Below are positions 1-9,561 of a stretch of DNA of 64,000 nucleotides, one piece after another. The stretch spans positions 86,756 through 150,755 of the forward strand of contig NZ_JABBAL010000019.1 of assembly GCF_018607995.1 (NCBI RefSeq), given 5' to 3'. This stretch comes from Planktotalea sp. GTDB taxonomy: Bacteria; Pseudomonadota; Alphaproteobacteria; Rhodobacterales; Rhodobacteraceae. The notes below the pieces were generated by a model that was given only the letters and a program-made list of their open reading frames with translations, did no database searches and was not told where the DNA came from. Position 1 is the stretch's first letter; each line of letters starts with the position of its first letter. Made by a program: the position numbers and the translations under genes.

Positions 1-63
1 GTCGCGCCTTTTAAAGCGCGCGTGCCGATTTCGGTCGATGATGCGATGGAGGGGTTCTTGTGA
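1..63 (+). CDS. ccmA: CcmA heme exporter ATPase, C-terminal end only
   Basis: Only the last 20 codons lie inside the window, ending in TGA at 61-63. Nothing in this short tail is diagnostic by itself. The identification rests on context: the stop overlaps the GTG start of ccmB by four bases (GTGA), which is the usual translational coupling of ccmA and ccmB in alphaproteobacteria. CcmA is the cytoplasmic ABC ATPase that drives release of the heme-CcmE complex from CcmC during cytochrome c maturation. Confidence 0.6.
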   Translation, partial: VAPFKARVPISVDDAMEGFL

Positions 64-716
64 AAGCGCTCCTTATTCGCGATCTACGGCTTGCGATTAG
101 GGCAGGGGGTGGCTTTGGCCTTGGTCTCGCGTTCTTTTTGATAGTTACAGTGCTGGTGCCGTTTGGCGTTGGCCCGCAAAGTGAGCTTCTGTCTGAAATC
201 GCACCCGGCATTTTGTGGCTTGGTGCTTTGTTGGCCTGCCTTTTGTCGCTTGATCGAATCCTCGCGCTGGACTGGGAGGATGGCACGCTCGATTTGCTTG
301 CCTGCGCTCCGCTCCCGATGGAGGCGGCTGTGAGCATCAAAGCATTGGCGCATTGGCTGACAACAGGACTGCCTTTGGTCATTGCCGCGCCGTTTTTTGC
401 ACTGCTCTTGAACCTGCCGAGCGCGGGATATGTACCGCTTGTCTTGTCACTGCTCCTTGGAACGCCTGCGCTAAGCGTGATTGGGACCTTCGGTGCGGCA
501 ATTACTGTAGGCATCAAGCGCGGCGGCTTGCTATTGTCACTTCTGGTGCTGCCGCTGTACGTGCCGACCTTGATCTACGGCGCAGAAGCGGCGCGGCGCG
601 GCGCACAGGGGCTTGAGACATCGACGCCCTTATTCATGCTTGCGGGGATAACATCCGGGGTGATTGCACTGCTACCTTTTGCCTCTGCCGCAGTATTGCG
701 CGTAAACATTCGTTAA
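60..716 (+). CDS. ccmB: Heme exporter protein CcmB
   Basis: A 218-residue, very hydrophobic protein with about six membrane segments, the usual length for CcmB. It begins with a GTG that overlaps the ccmA stop. The N-terminal KALLIRDLRLAIRAGG is typical of the cytoplasmic start of CcmB. CcmB is the membrane subunit of the CcmAB(C) ABC complex acting in system I cytochrome c maturation. ccmC follows after 41 bases, so ccmABCDG is one operon. No damage is seen. Confidence 0.93.
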   Translation: MKALLIRDLRLAIRAGGGFGLGLAFFLIVTVLVPFGVGPQSELLSEIAPGILWLGALLACLLSLDRILALDWEDGTLDLLACAPLPMEAAVSIKALAHWLTTGLPLVIAAPFFALLLNLPSAGYVPLVLSLLLGTPALSVIGTFGAAITVGIKRGGLLLSLLVLPLYVPTLIYGAEAARRGAQGLETSTPLFMLAGITSGVIALLPFASAAVLRVNIR

Positions 717-757
717 AGTGAATTGAAGCCGTCACGCCTAAGGGATACATCAGCAAT

Positions 758-1486
758 ATGTCTTTATGGGAATACGCAAATCCGGTGAAATTCATGGCCC
801 TTTCGGGTCGCATTTTGCCGTGGGCGGCTTGGCTGTCGGGGATCTGTCTTGTGATTGGCCTTGTCTGGGGGTTTTTCTATACACCTGATGATTTTCGCCA
901 AGGCTCTACTGTGAAAATAATCTATCTGCACGTGCCGTCTGCGCTGATGGCAATCAACGTTTGGATGATGATGTTAGTGACCTCGCTCGTTTGGATCATC
1001 CGGCGTCATCATGTCAGCGCGCTCGCGGCCAAAGCGGCGGCCCCGATTGGCGTAGTGATGACTTTGATCGCGCTCGTCACAGGTGCGATCTGGGGACAAC
1101 CCATGTGGGGCACATGGTGGGCATGGGATCCGCGCCTGACCTCATTCCTAATCTTATTCCTGTTCTATCTTGGCTACATCGCGCTTTGGGCGGCGATTGA
1201 AGACAATGATACAGCAGCTGACCTCACCTCGATCCTGTGTCTGGTTGGCTCAGTCTTTGCGATCTTGTCGCGCTACGCGGTTAATTTCTGGAACCAAGGC
1301 CTGCACCAAGGCGCGTCTCTTTCGCTTGATAAAGAAAAGAACGTGGCGGATGTGTTCTACCAACCTTTGCTGTTTTGTATCGCGGGCTTTGTACTTTTAT
1401 TCGTGGTGCTGGTTTTGCTACGCACGCGCACAGAAATCCGCGCGCGCCGCACATCGGCCCTTCTCGCACGGGAGCGCATGGGATGA
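758..1486 (+). CDS. ccmC: Heme handling protein CcmC
   Basis: A 242-residue integral membrane protein with about six hydrophobic segments. It carries the tryptophan-rich WWD-type motif WGTWWAWDPR at about residues 117-126, and two histidines in the places where CcmC binds heme axially (H58 in YLHVPS, H183 in NQGLHQG). CcmC loads heme onto the chaperone CcmE in the periplasm. Its TGA stop (1484-1486) overlaps the ATG of ccmD at 1483, so the two are translationally coupled. Confidence 0.96.
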   Translation: MSLWEYANPVKFMALSGRILPWAAWLSGICLVIGLVWGFFYTPDDFRQGSTVKIIYLHVPSALMAINVWMMMLVTSLVWIIRRHHVSALAAKAAAPIGVVMTLIALVTGAIWGQPMWGTWWAWDPRLTSFLILFLFYLGYIALWAAIEDNDTAADLTSILCLVGSVFAILSRYAVNFWNQGLHQGASLSLDKEKNVADVFYQPLLFCIAGFVLLFVVLVLLRTRTEIRARRTSALLARERMG

Positions 1487-1635
1487 TGCCGGATCTTGGA
1501 AAATATGCGGATGCGGTGCTGAGCGCCTATGCTGCCTCCATTGTGTTGCTGATTGGTATTGTTGTGCTCAGCGTTTGGCAATCACGCCGCGCCAAAGCCG
1601 CACTTGAAGAGGTGGAGAAGCGCCGCAATGGCTAA
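1483..1635 (+). CDS. ccmD: Small membrane protein CcmD
   Basis: A 50-residue protein with a single transmembrane segment followed by a basic, charged C-terminus (RRAKAALEEVEKRR), the standard form of CcmD. A longer reading from upstream would only repeat part of ccmC in another frame, so the start at 1483, which overlaps the ccmC stop as ATGGGATGA, is chosen. CcmD is needed for release of holo-CcmE from the CcmABC complex. Its end overlaps the start of ccmG by eight bases. Confidence 0.88.
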   Translation: MMPDLGKYADAVLSAYAASIVLLIGIVVLSVWQSRRAKAALEEVEKRRNG

Positions 1636-2167
1636 GATATCCCCTTTAATGATCGCGCCACCGGCGATTTTCCTCAGCCTAGCTGCCTTGTTTTACGCCG
1701 GCATGTACCGTGAGGGGAAAGACGAATTAGAATCTGTCTTTGTCGGCCAACCTGCGCCACAGATTGAAACTGCTTCCGAATTAGAAGGTTTCGCGCCCGT
1801 GACCCAAGCCGACTTGGCAAATGGTGAGGTCACATTGGTAAATTTCTGGGCCAGCTGGTGCCCACCTTGCCGTGCCGAGCATGCCAAACTGCTCGAACTT
1901 GCAGAGTCGTACCCGATCATTGGTGTCAATTTCAAAGACACGGCTCTCGCGGCGTCGAAATACCTTCGAGACGATGGTGATCCGTTCAAAGTAGTGGCGT
2001 TTGATCCACAAGGGCGCACTGCGATTGATTGGGGCGTAACAGCCCCGCCAGAAACCTTCATCCTCGATGAAGACGGTACAGTGCTATACCGTTTCGCAGG
2101 CCCGTTGATTGGCAGCGACTATGAGCAGCGTTTCCTGCCAGAATTGAACAAAGCTTTAGGCAAATAA
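1628..2167 (+). CDS. ccmG: Thiol:disulfide interchange protein CcmG/DsbE
   Basis: A 179-residue protein with an N-terminal membrane anchor (about residues 7-26) and a thioredoxin-like domain. The active site is WCPPC at residues 77-81. The family cis-proline segment occurs in TAPPETFILD. It reduces the CXXCH cysteines of apocytochrome c in the periplasm so heme can be attached. The ATG at 1628 overlaps the end of ccmD and gives the membrane anchor directly; earlier in-frame codons lie inside ccmD. It is the last ccm gene here. Confidence 0.95.
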   Translation: MAKISPLMIAPPAIFLSLAALFYAGMYREGKDELESVFVGQPAPQIETASELEGFAPVTQADLANGEVTLVNFWASWCPPCRAEHAKLLELAESYPIIGVNFKDTALAASKYLRDDGDPFKVVAFDPQGRTAIDWGVTAPPETFILDEDGTVLYRFAGPLIGSDYEQRFLPELNKALGK

Positions 2168-2282
2168 TTCCGCCGCATTATCTCGTTCTTTAAACTCATC
2201 TACACTCTCAAAAAACGCAGCGCTCTATTAAAAAAAGAGCCGTTCAGAAGCAGCCCCCTTCCCAACACTCTTTTTGCACGTT

Positions 2283-4933
2283 CTACGCAGCCGCGAGGTC
2301 GCGCAGAACGTAGTGCAACACGCCACCGTGCTCGATATATTCGATCTCGATCGCGGTATCGATGCGGCACTTCAACGTGATCTCTTTGACAGATCCATCC
2401 ACCATTGTGATCGTGCAAGGCACCTCTTGCAAAGGCTTAATCGTATCGAGACCAGAGATAGACACGCTCTCATCACCCGTAAGGCCAAGCGATTTACGGC
2501 TGTCGCCACCCGTGAACTCTAATGGGATCACCCCCATACCAACAAGGTCGAAGCGGTGAATACGCTCAAAGCTTTCCGCGATCACAGCCTTCATATCCAA
2601 AAGCGCTGTACCTTTGGCGGCCCAGTCACGGGATGATCCCGCGCGTACTACTCACCACCAAAGACAACCAGTGGCGTGCCCGCTTCCTGATGGGCTATTG
2701 CCGTGTCAAAGATCGAGGTTTGCGCAACATCAACACCATTGAGCATTAAGTTCTTGATACGAATGTTGGCGAATGTGCCGCGCATTATGACTTCGTGTTT
2801 ACCAAGGCGCGAGCCGTAGGAGTTGAACTCGCGCACTAGCACTTGGTGACTCGTCAAATACTGACCCGCAGGAAAGCTTTCAACGAAAGTATCAGCAGGA
2901 GAGATATGGTCCGTTGTGATCATATCCCCCAACAGCGCCAGAACTTTTGCACCATCAATGTAGGTAATCTTGCCTGGCTCTTTGCTCATACCTTAGAAGT
3001 AGGGTGGGTTCTGGATGTAGGTCGATGCCGGTGGCCAATTATTGGTCTCGGCTTCGGTGATGCCAATGCCCTGCCACTTTTCGTCGCCTTTGAATACGTC
3101 CGCATAAATCGTCTGGAACGCTTCGCGAGTGACCGTCTGCTCGACCAACTCCGCGACTTCTTGCGTCGAGGGCCAGATGTCTTTCAAGTAAACGCCTTTG
3201 CCATCCGCAGTCTGTGCGATTGGATCAGTTGCGAGGTTGATGTCCATAGTACCCGCAATCGCATACGTCACAACAAGGGGCGGTGAGGCGAGGTAGTTTG
3301 CGCGCACATCTGAGCTGACGCGACCTTCAAGTTGCGGTTTCCAGAGAGAACCGATGTTGCAACGAGATCGCCCTCATGGATGATTTTGTTCAGATCTTCC
3401 TGAAGCGGGCCGGAGTTGCCGATGCAGGTCGTGCAGCTATATACAACAAGGCTAAAGCCGAGCATACAGATCGTCCTGAAGCTCCGCCGTCTCAAAATAG
3501 GCGGTCGCCACTTGAGAACCGGGAGCAAGGGATGTTTTCACCCAAGGCTTGCGGTTCAGACCCAAAGCAACCGCTTTGCGGGCTACAAGACCCGCGCCGA
3601 TCATCACGTATGGGTTGAATGTGTTGGTGGAAGACGTGATGGAGGCGATGACAACTTTGCCTCTCTCCATCGAAAAACCTTGGCCAGCGACTTCGACTTC
3701 TTTTCCCATTGGACGCTTGAAGGTCTCTTCCATTTCTTTGCGGAACGCTTCCTTTGACGCCTGTCAACGCCACATAGTCTTGTGGACCTTTGGGACCCGA
3801 AATCGCAGGAACGATTATGCCCATGTCGAAGCTCAATGTGTCCGTGTAGTTCGGTGCATAGTCGTCGCCGCGCCAGAAACCGTTCTCTTTTGCGTATGCT
3901 TCAACCAATGCAATGCGGTCCTTGTCGCGGCCTGTTGTACGCAAGTAACGCAGTGTTTCGCCGTCAATTGGGAAGAAACCACAGGTCGCGACATACTCCG
4001 GCGCCATGTTCGCAATCGTCGCACCATCCGCGAGCGGTAGCGAGTCGAGGCCTTTGCCGTAGAATTTAACAAACCTACCAACGGCGCCTTTTTCGCGCAG
4101 TATCTCAACGATCATAGGAACAAGGTCCGTTCCTGTCGTGTCTTCCATCATTGTGCCCATCAGTTCGAAGCCGATGACTTCTGGGATCAACATGGAAATC
4201 GGTTGGCTGAGCATGGACGCTTCCGCCTCGATCCCGCCAACGTTCCAACCGAGAACAGCTGCACCGTTCACCATGGTCGCGAGGCTGTCTGTGCCTACAA
4301 GCGTGTCAGGGTAGGCAACTTCATCATCGTTCTGGTTAACGTCAGTCCAAACCGTTTGGCTGAGATACTCAAGGTTCACTTGGTAGCAAATGCCTGTGTC
4401 CGGAGGCACAACGCGGAAGTTAGAGAAGGCAGACTGACCCCACTTTAGGAATGTGTAACGCTCCATGTTGCGCTCATACTCGCGATCCACGTTCATTTTG
4501 AAGGCGCGTGGGTTGCCGAATTCGTCAACCATTACAGAGTGGTCGATGACCAGATCAACAGGGTTCAGCGGGTTAATCTTTTGTGGGTTACCGCCGAGTG
4601 ACTTAAGCGCATCGCCGCGAGGTCAACAACAGTTGGAACACCCTTGAAATACTGGATCAAAACGCGGGCAGGGCTACACGCAATCTCGCGTGGGCTCTTG
4701 CCGCCTTTCGCACCCCATTCGGCGAACGTCTTGATGTCGTCAACGCAAATCGTCTTGCCATCTTCAAAGCGCAACCTGTTTTCAAGCACCACTTTAAGCG
4801 CGGCGGGCAAGTTGGTGAAATCGCCAAGGCCCGCGTCTGTTGCGGCTGGGATGGAATAATAAGCGACGGATGCGCTGCCAACCTTGAGATCCTTGCAGGT
4901 GTTTCTGGTGTCCTTACCGACTGTGATGGGCAT
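2283..4933 (-). pseudogene. acnA: Aconitate hydratase A, multiply disrupted
   Basis: The full AcnA sequence can be followed from ATG at 4933 to the stop at 2283-2285, but in several frames. Visible lesions: loss of one unit of a tandem 7-base repeat near 4607-4616; frameshifts near 3755, 3465, 3332 and 2648; an in-frame TAA at 2993-2995 in PPYF*GMSK, where AcnA usually has Gln. The iron-sulphur ligand motif normally SCTNTSNP reads SSTNTFNP, so the first cluster cysteine has become serine (codon 3629-3631); the other two cysteines survive in SCTTCIGN. The family is the TCA-cycle citrate-isocitrate isomerase. The neighbours (ccmG and the DUF1223 gene) are those usual for the intact gene. Either this copy is dead and another aconitase exists elsewhere, or the sequence is locally poor; the cysteine change favours decay. 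Confidence 0.95.
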
Positions 4934-5157
4934 ATCTGTCTCTTTTTTGGGTCCAAATTCGAATGATTTTGGGCGCAAATTGCCCTATAATGGCAGCGCA
5001 AACAAAAGCAGTGTATACTATTGCACACTGAAATTGCGGAAAATTGAAGCCAGAGTGTTACGGATGCTCGCGCATCTCTCGCAAAAGGGTGATTAGTCAT
5101 TTCAATGCATTGCTTCTATCTAGGATCTAACGCAACGAATTATACGAATCGATCCTT

Positions 5158-5847
5158 ATGAAAAAGCTATCAAAACTCATTGCTGCACTTTGGATCGGTC
5201 TTTCTGGGACTGCTTATGCGCAATACCAGCCTGTTGTTATTGAATTGTTTACTTCACAGGGTTGTTCTTCGTGCCCGCCCGCGGACTCGCTGATGCACAA
5301 ACTTTCAGCGCGCAGCGATGTGATCGCATTGTCCATGCATGTGGATTATTGGGATTATATCGGCTGGAAGGATGAATTCGGCCGTCCTGAGAATGCTGCG
5401 CGTCAACGCTCTTATGCGGCAGCGGGTGGTCGTCGCACTGTGTATACGCCGCAAATGATAATTGCAGGCGAGGATTCGGTTATAGGCACGCATCCGATGG
5501 ATGTGGCTGACATGATTGCAAAGCACTCAAGATCGCAGAAAGATGTTGTGATGAAAGCTGTGCGCACGGGCGGGAAGATCACGATTGCTGCAACTGCGCG
5601 ACGTCCCGCAAAATACGAAGTGAAATTTGTGAGCTACACGAGCAAGCGGACGTCTGCGATTAAGCGGGGTGAGAACGCGGGTAGAACGATCACTTATGTC
5701 AACGTCGTGTCTGACTTCAAAACTGTTAAGAAGTGGGATGGCCAAGCGCCTTTGTCATTCGCGGAAAACGCTGGGAAGGGTCCGATTATAGTGCTGATCC
5801 AACGCGCGGATCATGGGCCAATCGAAGCGGCGGCTGCCTTGAACTAA
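5158..5847 (+). CDS. Secreted DUF1223 thioredoxin-like protein
   Basis: A 229-residue protein with a clear N-terminal signal peptide ending AYA at residue 21. The mature part opens with VVIELFTSQGCSSCPPAD, a thioredoxin-like fold start with a CSSCPP motif, typical of DUF1223. Members are periplasmic proteins of unknown substrate. The gene sits where roseobacters usually keep it, beside acnA. Its TAA overlaps the convergent stop of the next gene. Confidence 0.85.
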   Translation: MKKLSKLIAALWIGLSGTAYAQYQPVVIELFTSQGCSSCPPADSLMHKLSARSDVIALSMHVDYWDYIGWKDEFGRPENAARQRSYAAAGGRRTVYTPQMIIAGEDSVIGTHPMDVADMIAKHSRSQKDVVMKAVRTGGKITIAATARRPAKYEVKFVSYTSKRTSAIKRGENAGRTITYVNVVSDFKTVKKWDGQAPLSFAENAGKGPIIVLIQRADHGPIEAAAALN

Positions 5848-6740
5848 GTGTTCTTCCAGCGACGGTGAATCCAGAACCATTGGTGCATATTCTCGCGGAT
5901 CAAGACTTCTAGACCGTCGTTTACCGCCTGTGTCATGGCCTCTGCATCGCTGTGTGGAATTTCGGCCTGCACTGTAATTTCAAAATCTAACCCGTTCTCT
6001 TGCCGAATGGCGTAGATCGGGATCAGGGCAGCATTGTATTTCAATGCAAGCTCTGCAGTGATCAATGACGTGACTGCAGGTTTGTCGAAAAAGTTGAGCT
6101 TGCTGCCGCCATAAGCGTGTAAATCGGTCAAAATACCTAGTACAGAACCCGACTTGATATGACGGACCATTTGCGACATGCCCTTTCGACCCTGTTCAAA
6201 CATCGGGGTGCCAATGGTCGAGATTGATTTGACGTAGTGTTCGTTAAAATACGGGTTGGACATACGCCGATAGAGCGCGCCCATGTTGTGGCCTTTGGCA
6301 ATCAAAGCTGCTCGGCTGACGTCATAATTGCCGAAGTGACCAGTGACGAGGATGACTGGACGACCCTCAGCACGCGCTTGTTTCAGCGCTGTATACCCTG
6401 GGCCAGTGATTTTTGATTGTATGGCGCGCGCAACAAAATCTTCGCCTGAATAAAGTTCGATCAAAGTGCGGCCCGCATTATTGGGCACATCTTTGCAAAG
6501 CTGCGCAATGTCTTGGTCGTTTAGGTCAGGCAGAACATGAGCAAGGTTCGCGCGAATGCGTTTGGGATAGCCTGCAAGTGGCGAGACGATATTTTGAACT
6601 AACCAGCCCATCAAGCGCACTCGCGTCGTGTAAGGCAGGCTAAGCGCAAGACCAATCAAGCCACGCAGAAAAAGATTAGTGATATATTGAGAAACGCGTT
6701 TCATAGAGAGCGCTTTACTGGGCTTGGCCAAAAGGCTCAA
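5844..6740 (-). CDS. Lysophospholipid / lipid A acyltransferase (LpxL/HtrB family)
   Basis: A 298-residue protein with an N-terminal membrane segment and the acyltransferase HX4D motif (GHFGNYD, H135 and D140). The family transfers acyl chains to lipid A precursors or lysophospholipids at the inner membrane. The reading frame opens with TTG at 6740, overlapping the nitrile hydratase alpha stop as TTGA; an alternative ATG lies at 6704 (MKRVSQYI) and would give 286 residues. No strong ribosome site decides between them. Acceptor and acyl donor cannot be told from sequence. Confidence 0.85.
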   Translation of the reverse strand: MSLLAKPSKALSMKRVSQYITNLFLRGLIGLALSLPYTTRVRLMGWLVQNIVSPLAGYPKRIRANLAHVLPDLNDQDIAQLCKDVPNNAGRTLIELYSGEDFVARAIQSKITGPGYTALKQARAEGRPVILVTGHFGNYDVSRAALIAKGHNMGALYRRMSNPYFNEHYVKSISTIGTPMFEQGRKGMSQMVRHIKSGSVLGILTDLHAYGGSKLNFFDKPAVTSLITAELALKYNAALIPIYAIRQENGLDFEITVQAEIPHSDAEAMTQAVNDGLEVLIRENMHQWFWIHRRWKNT

Positions 6741-7378
6741 GTGATTGGCGCAGTTGCGATACCTGTTCCGATCATCGAATCCCGTGTGACCAATGCGGCA
6801 AGGGCGTCTTGTGACAGATCTTCGGTGCCATCAGGGCGCATGGGAATGACAAAGTAGCGCATATCTGCGGTGCTGTCGTGGACCCGAATGGGCATACTAT
6901 TTGGTAAGTTGACCCCAAATTCTGACAGCACTTTGCGCGGTTCTTTGACAGTGCGCGATCGATAGGCGCGCGATTTATACCAATCCGGCGGCAGACCCAG
7001 CAGATTGCGCGGATAGCAAGAACACAGGGTACAGACGACAATGTTATGAGTGTCGGCTGTGTTCTCAAGCGCGATCAAGTGCATCGGTCCGATATCAAAG
7101 CCCATTTCACGGCTTGCGGCAGAAGCATCGGCGAGAAGTTGTGTCTTGAACTCAGGATCACACCAAGCGCGCGCAACGAGAGCTGCGCCAATGGCTGGGG
7201 ATCTCGCATCCATCGCGTCGATTTGAGTGTTGATTTCCTCTGCGGTGGTGATGTCTTTTTCAACCAATAGTTCGCGAACGGCAATTTCCATGGTCTGCCA
7301 ATAGCTTAGCGGCGTGTCGTCGTCAGCGCGGTAGGGATGGCCAGAGGGGGACACATGGTCGTGATGATCATGCGGCAT
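6737..7378 (-). CDS. nthA: Nitrile hydratase alpha subunit, cobalt type
   Basis: A 213-residue protein of the NHase alpha family. It contains the metal claw VCTLCSC (C116, C119, S120, C121). Threonine after the first cysteine is the form associated with cobalt enzymes, whereas iron enzymes usually have serine. The family hydrates nitriles to amides; the gamma subunit of thiocyanate hydrolase is a close relative. A histidine-rich start (MPHDHHDH) precedes it. It overlaps the upstream beta C-terminal gene, so three genes form one transcript. No separate activator gene is seen next to it. Confidence 0.92.
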   Translation of the reverse strand: MPHDHHDHVSPSGHPYRADDDTPLSYWQTMEIAVRELLVEKDITTAEEINTQIDAMDARSPAIGAALVARAWCDPEFKTQLLADASAASREMGFDIGPMHLIALENTADTHNIVVCTLCSCYPRNLLGLPPDWYKSRAYRSRTVKEPRKVLSEFGVNLPNSMPIRVHDSTADMRYFVIPMRPDGTEDLSQDALAALVTRDSMIGTGIATAPIT

Positions 7379-7685
7379 GGGACTGGTCCATTTTCTCGAT
7401 CCAATGTGCGTAAATTTCAGCTTCGATCATATCGTCAGGGTTTTCTGCATCCTTGTCCCAAACATCGCCAGCACGAAATCGCACGCGGTAGAGCATGTGT
7501 TCTTTGGCAGGCAAGCCGTAGGCGAGTTGCTCTGGGTTTTTGAATGGCGCAATTGCGCGCTCGATCGTACCAGTTTTGCCGCGCAAATAGACGGGTGCTC
7601 TGACATGGCCCGGGGGCATAAAAGGGCGAATGCGCACACTTGTGCCAACTGCAAATGGATCATTTACCAAGGCTTGCGTCCCCAT
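7368..7685 (-). CDS. Nitrile hydratase beta subunit, C-terminal (SH3-like) domain as a separate gene
   Basis: A 105-residue protein matching the C-terminal half of NHase beta: VGTSVRIRPFMPPGHVRAP is the entry strand of the SH3-like barrel, and VRFRAGDVW is also conserved. The gene starts at ATG 7685, 26 bases inside the end of the N-terminal-domain gene, in a different frame. The organisation recalls thiocyanate hydrolase, where these two halves and the alpha-like chain are three subunits. It overlaps nthA downstream by 11 bases. A frameshift of one ancestral beta gene is possible, but both halves are conserved and have their own start and stop. Confidence 0.8.
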   Translation of the reverse strand: MGTQALVNDPFAVGTSVRIRPFMPPGHVRAPVYLRGKTGTIERAIAPFKNPEQLAYGLPAKEHMLYRVRFRAGDVWDKDAENPDDMIEAEIYAHWIEKMDQSHAA

Positions 7686-8004
7686 ATGTTGTGCCGCGTG
7701 CTTCGACCTCGGCCATTTTGGTAGCTAGTTCTTCGGTCGTATATGCGCTACTTTCGATCAGGTTTTGGTTGATGGAGGCAATCCAGCGCTCATAGTAGCT
7801 CATAGTCTCAAAGGCCTCTTCGCCCATGTCTTCCAAAACGCGCCGTAGGCCATCGACGGTGAAATACCCTTTGCCGCTGCACAAAATCATCAAAGCGTCG
7901 ACACGTTTCTCCCAAAGCGAAAAATCATGCTGATCGTCAGAGATGGGTCCGGCGTCTTGCCCGCCCATATCATGCCATCTACGGCCATCGGTTTGTGTAT
8001 CCAT
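7660..8004 (-). CDS. Nitrile hydratase beta subunit, N-terminal domain as a separate gene
   Basis: A 114-residue helical protein corresponding to the N-terminal part of NHase beta, with RWHDMGGQDAGPI near the start and a segment FETMSYYERWIASI typical of the beta helices that embrace the alpha chain. It begins at ATG 8004 and ends TGA at 7660-7662, overlapping the next gene by 26 bases. It is the first gene of a three-gene nitrile hydratase unit. Some annotations call this form an NHase accessory protein. Confidence 0.78.
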   Translation of the reverse strand: MDTQTDGRRWHDMGGQDAGPISDDQHDFSLWEKRVDALMILCSGKGYFTVDGLRRVLEDMGEEAFETMSYYERWIASINQNLIESSAYTTEELATKMAEVEARGTTYGDASLGK

Positions 8005-8036
8005 ACCGAAACGCTAACAAAGCATAAATCTTCTGT

Positions 8037-8213
8037 CTAGGGCGATCGCTCAGCAGATAACATGGACTGTGGCTCGACGCTTTCTATTATCAATATTTCC
8101 GCACTTTGAGCGAGATCGCGCAGGCCTGCAACCACCTCAGCCATGACGATTTTACCGTCTTCTTCGCCAACTGTGCCGCGCTCTTCAATAGCTTCTCTCA
8201 GTTGATCGGCCAT
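8037..8213 (-). CDS. Small acidic protein of unknown function
   Basis: A 58-residue reading frame from ATG 8213 (MADQLREAIEERG) to TAG at 8037-8039, downstream of purB by 46 bases. It is rich in Glu and Ala and predicted helical, with an acidic stretch VGEEDGK. The composition and frame look protein-like; no family is recognised and no strong ribosome site is visible. The frame stays open upstream into purB, so the start is uncertain. Confidence 0.45.
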   Translation of the reverse strand: MADQLREAIEERGTVGEEDGKIVMAEVVAGLRDLAQSAEILIIESVEPQSMLSAERSP

Positions 8214-8259
8214 GCGGCCAGAAATGTTTGCCCAGCCAACTGATTCATGTACTCCAACC

Positions 8260-9561
8260 TTAGCCAAACACGCGTTTGAAAATCGTGTCCACATGCTTGG
8301 TGTGATATCCAAGATCGAAATTAGCTTCAATTTGTTCAGCGCCGAGCGCGGTAACGACTTCCTCATCGGCCAGCAATTCCTCTTTGAAATCGCAGCCCGT
8401 TTCCCAGACTTTCAAGGCGTTGCGTTGCACCAATCGATAGGCGTCTTCGCGGCTTGTACCTGCTTGGGTGAGGGCCAATAGGACGCGCTGGCTCATCACA
8501 AGACCTGGGAACTTGTTCATGTTCGCCATCATATTGTCAGGATAAACCAAAAGCTTATCAATCACAGAGGTCAGACGTGCGAGGGCGAAATCTAGCGTGA
8601 TGGTCGCGTCCGGGCCAATGTTACGCTCGACCGAGCTGTGCGAGATATCGCGCTCATGCCAGAGGGCAACGTTTTCCATCGCAGGCACCACAGTCATACG
8701 CACAAGACGTGCAAGGCCTGTGAGATTTTCTGTCAGCACCGGGTTCTTCTTATGAGGCATCGCAGAAGAGCCCTTTTGACCCATTGAGAAAAATTCAGCC
8801 GCCTCAAGCACTTCGGTGCGCTGCATGTGGCGAATTTCGGTCGATACATTCTCAATCGAGGAGGCCACAACACCAAGGGCAGCAAAGAACGCGGCATGGC
8901 GATCACGTGGGATTACTTGCGTCGAAATAGGCTCTGGCGAGAGGCCAAGCTGCGCGCAAACATGTTCCTCAACCGCAGGGTCAATGTTGGCGAATGTGCC
9001 GACAGCGCCGGAAATTGCACCTGTCGAAATCTCGTCGCGTGCGGCCTTCAAGCGGGTAAGATTGCGATCCATTTCCGCATAAAACCGCGCGAAGGTGAGA
9101 CCCATTGTTGTCGGTTCTGCGTGAATACCGTGGCTGCGACCGATGCGGATGGTGTTTTTATGTTCAAGCGCGCGCCGTTTCAACGCTGCAAGCAGGCCTT
9201 TGGTGTCTTCAATCAAAATATCTGCTGCGCGCACAAGCTGCACGTTAAAGCAGGTATCGAGGACGTCGGAACTGGTCATTCCCTGATGCACAAAGCGCGC
9301 TTCCTCGGAGCCCACATGCTCGGACAGATGTGTAAGGAAAGCGATCACGTCGTGTTTGGTGACTGCTTCAATCTCGTCAATGCGGGCCACATCGAATTCG
9401 ACGTCTTTGGCTTTCCACACTGCTTGCGCGTTTTCGCGCGGGATCACACCGAGGTCAGCCATAGCGTCGCAAGCATGGGCTTCGATCTCATACCAAATGC
9501 GGAATTTGCTTTTTGGCGACCAAATAGCGACCATATCGGGGCGGGAATAACGAGGGATCAT
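8260..9561 (-). CDS. purB: Adenylosuccinate lyase
   Basis: A 433-residue member of the fumarase/aspartase superfamily. The family signature GSSAMPHKKNP is present, as are TSSDVLDTCFN near residue 95 and the RSHGIHAEPTT region. PurB acts twice in purine synthesis, splitting SAICAR and adenylosuccinate. Length is normal. It is not in an operon with the other purine genes of this window (purC-purS-purQ at 33.4-35.1 kb). Confidence 0.97.
   Translation of the reverse strand: MIPRYSRPDMVAIWSPKSKFRIWYEIEAHACDAMADLGVIPRENAQAVWKAKDVEFDVARIDEIEAVTKHDVIAFLTHLSEHVGSEEARFVHQGMTSSDVLDTCFNVQLVRAADILIEDTKGLLAALKRRALEHKNTIRIGRSHGIHAEPTTMGLTFARFYAEMDRNLTRLKAARDEISTGAISGAVGTFANIDPAVEEHVCAQLGLSPEPISTQVIPRDRHAAFFAALGVVASSIENVSTEIRHMQRTEVLEAAEFFSMGQKGSSAMPHKKNPVLTENLTGLARLVRMTVVPAMENVALWHERDISHSSVERNIGPDATITLDFALARLTSVIDKLLVYPDNMMANMNKFPGLVMSQRVLLALTQAGTSREDAYRLVQRNALKVWETGCDFKEELLADEEVVTALGAEQIEANFDLGYHTKHVDTIFKRVFG

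Noticed and set aside
7368..8004. Reading the nitrile hydratase beta genes as one frameshifted pseudogene
   Set aside because: Both halves have their own start and stop, keep family residues and mirror a known three-subunit plan; kept as real genes with a caution.
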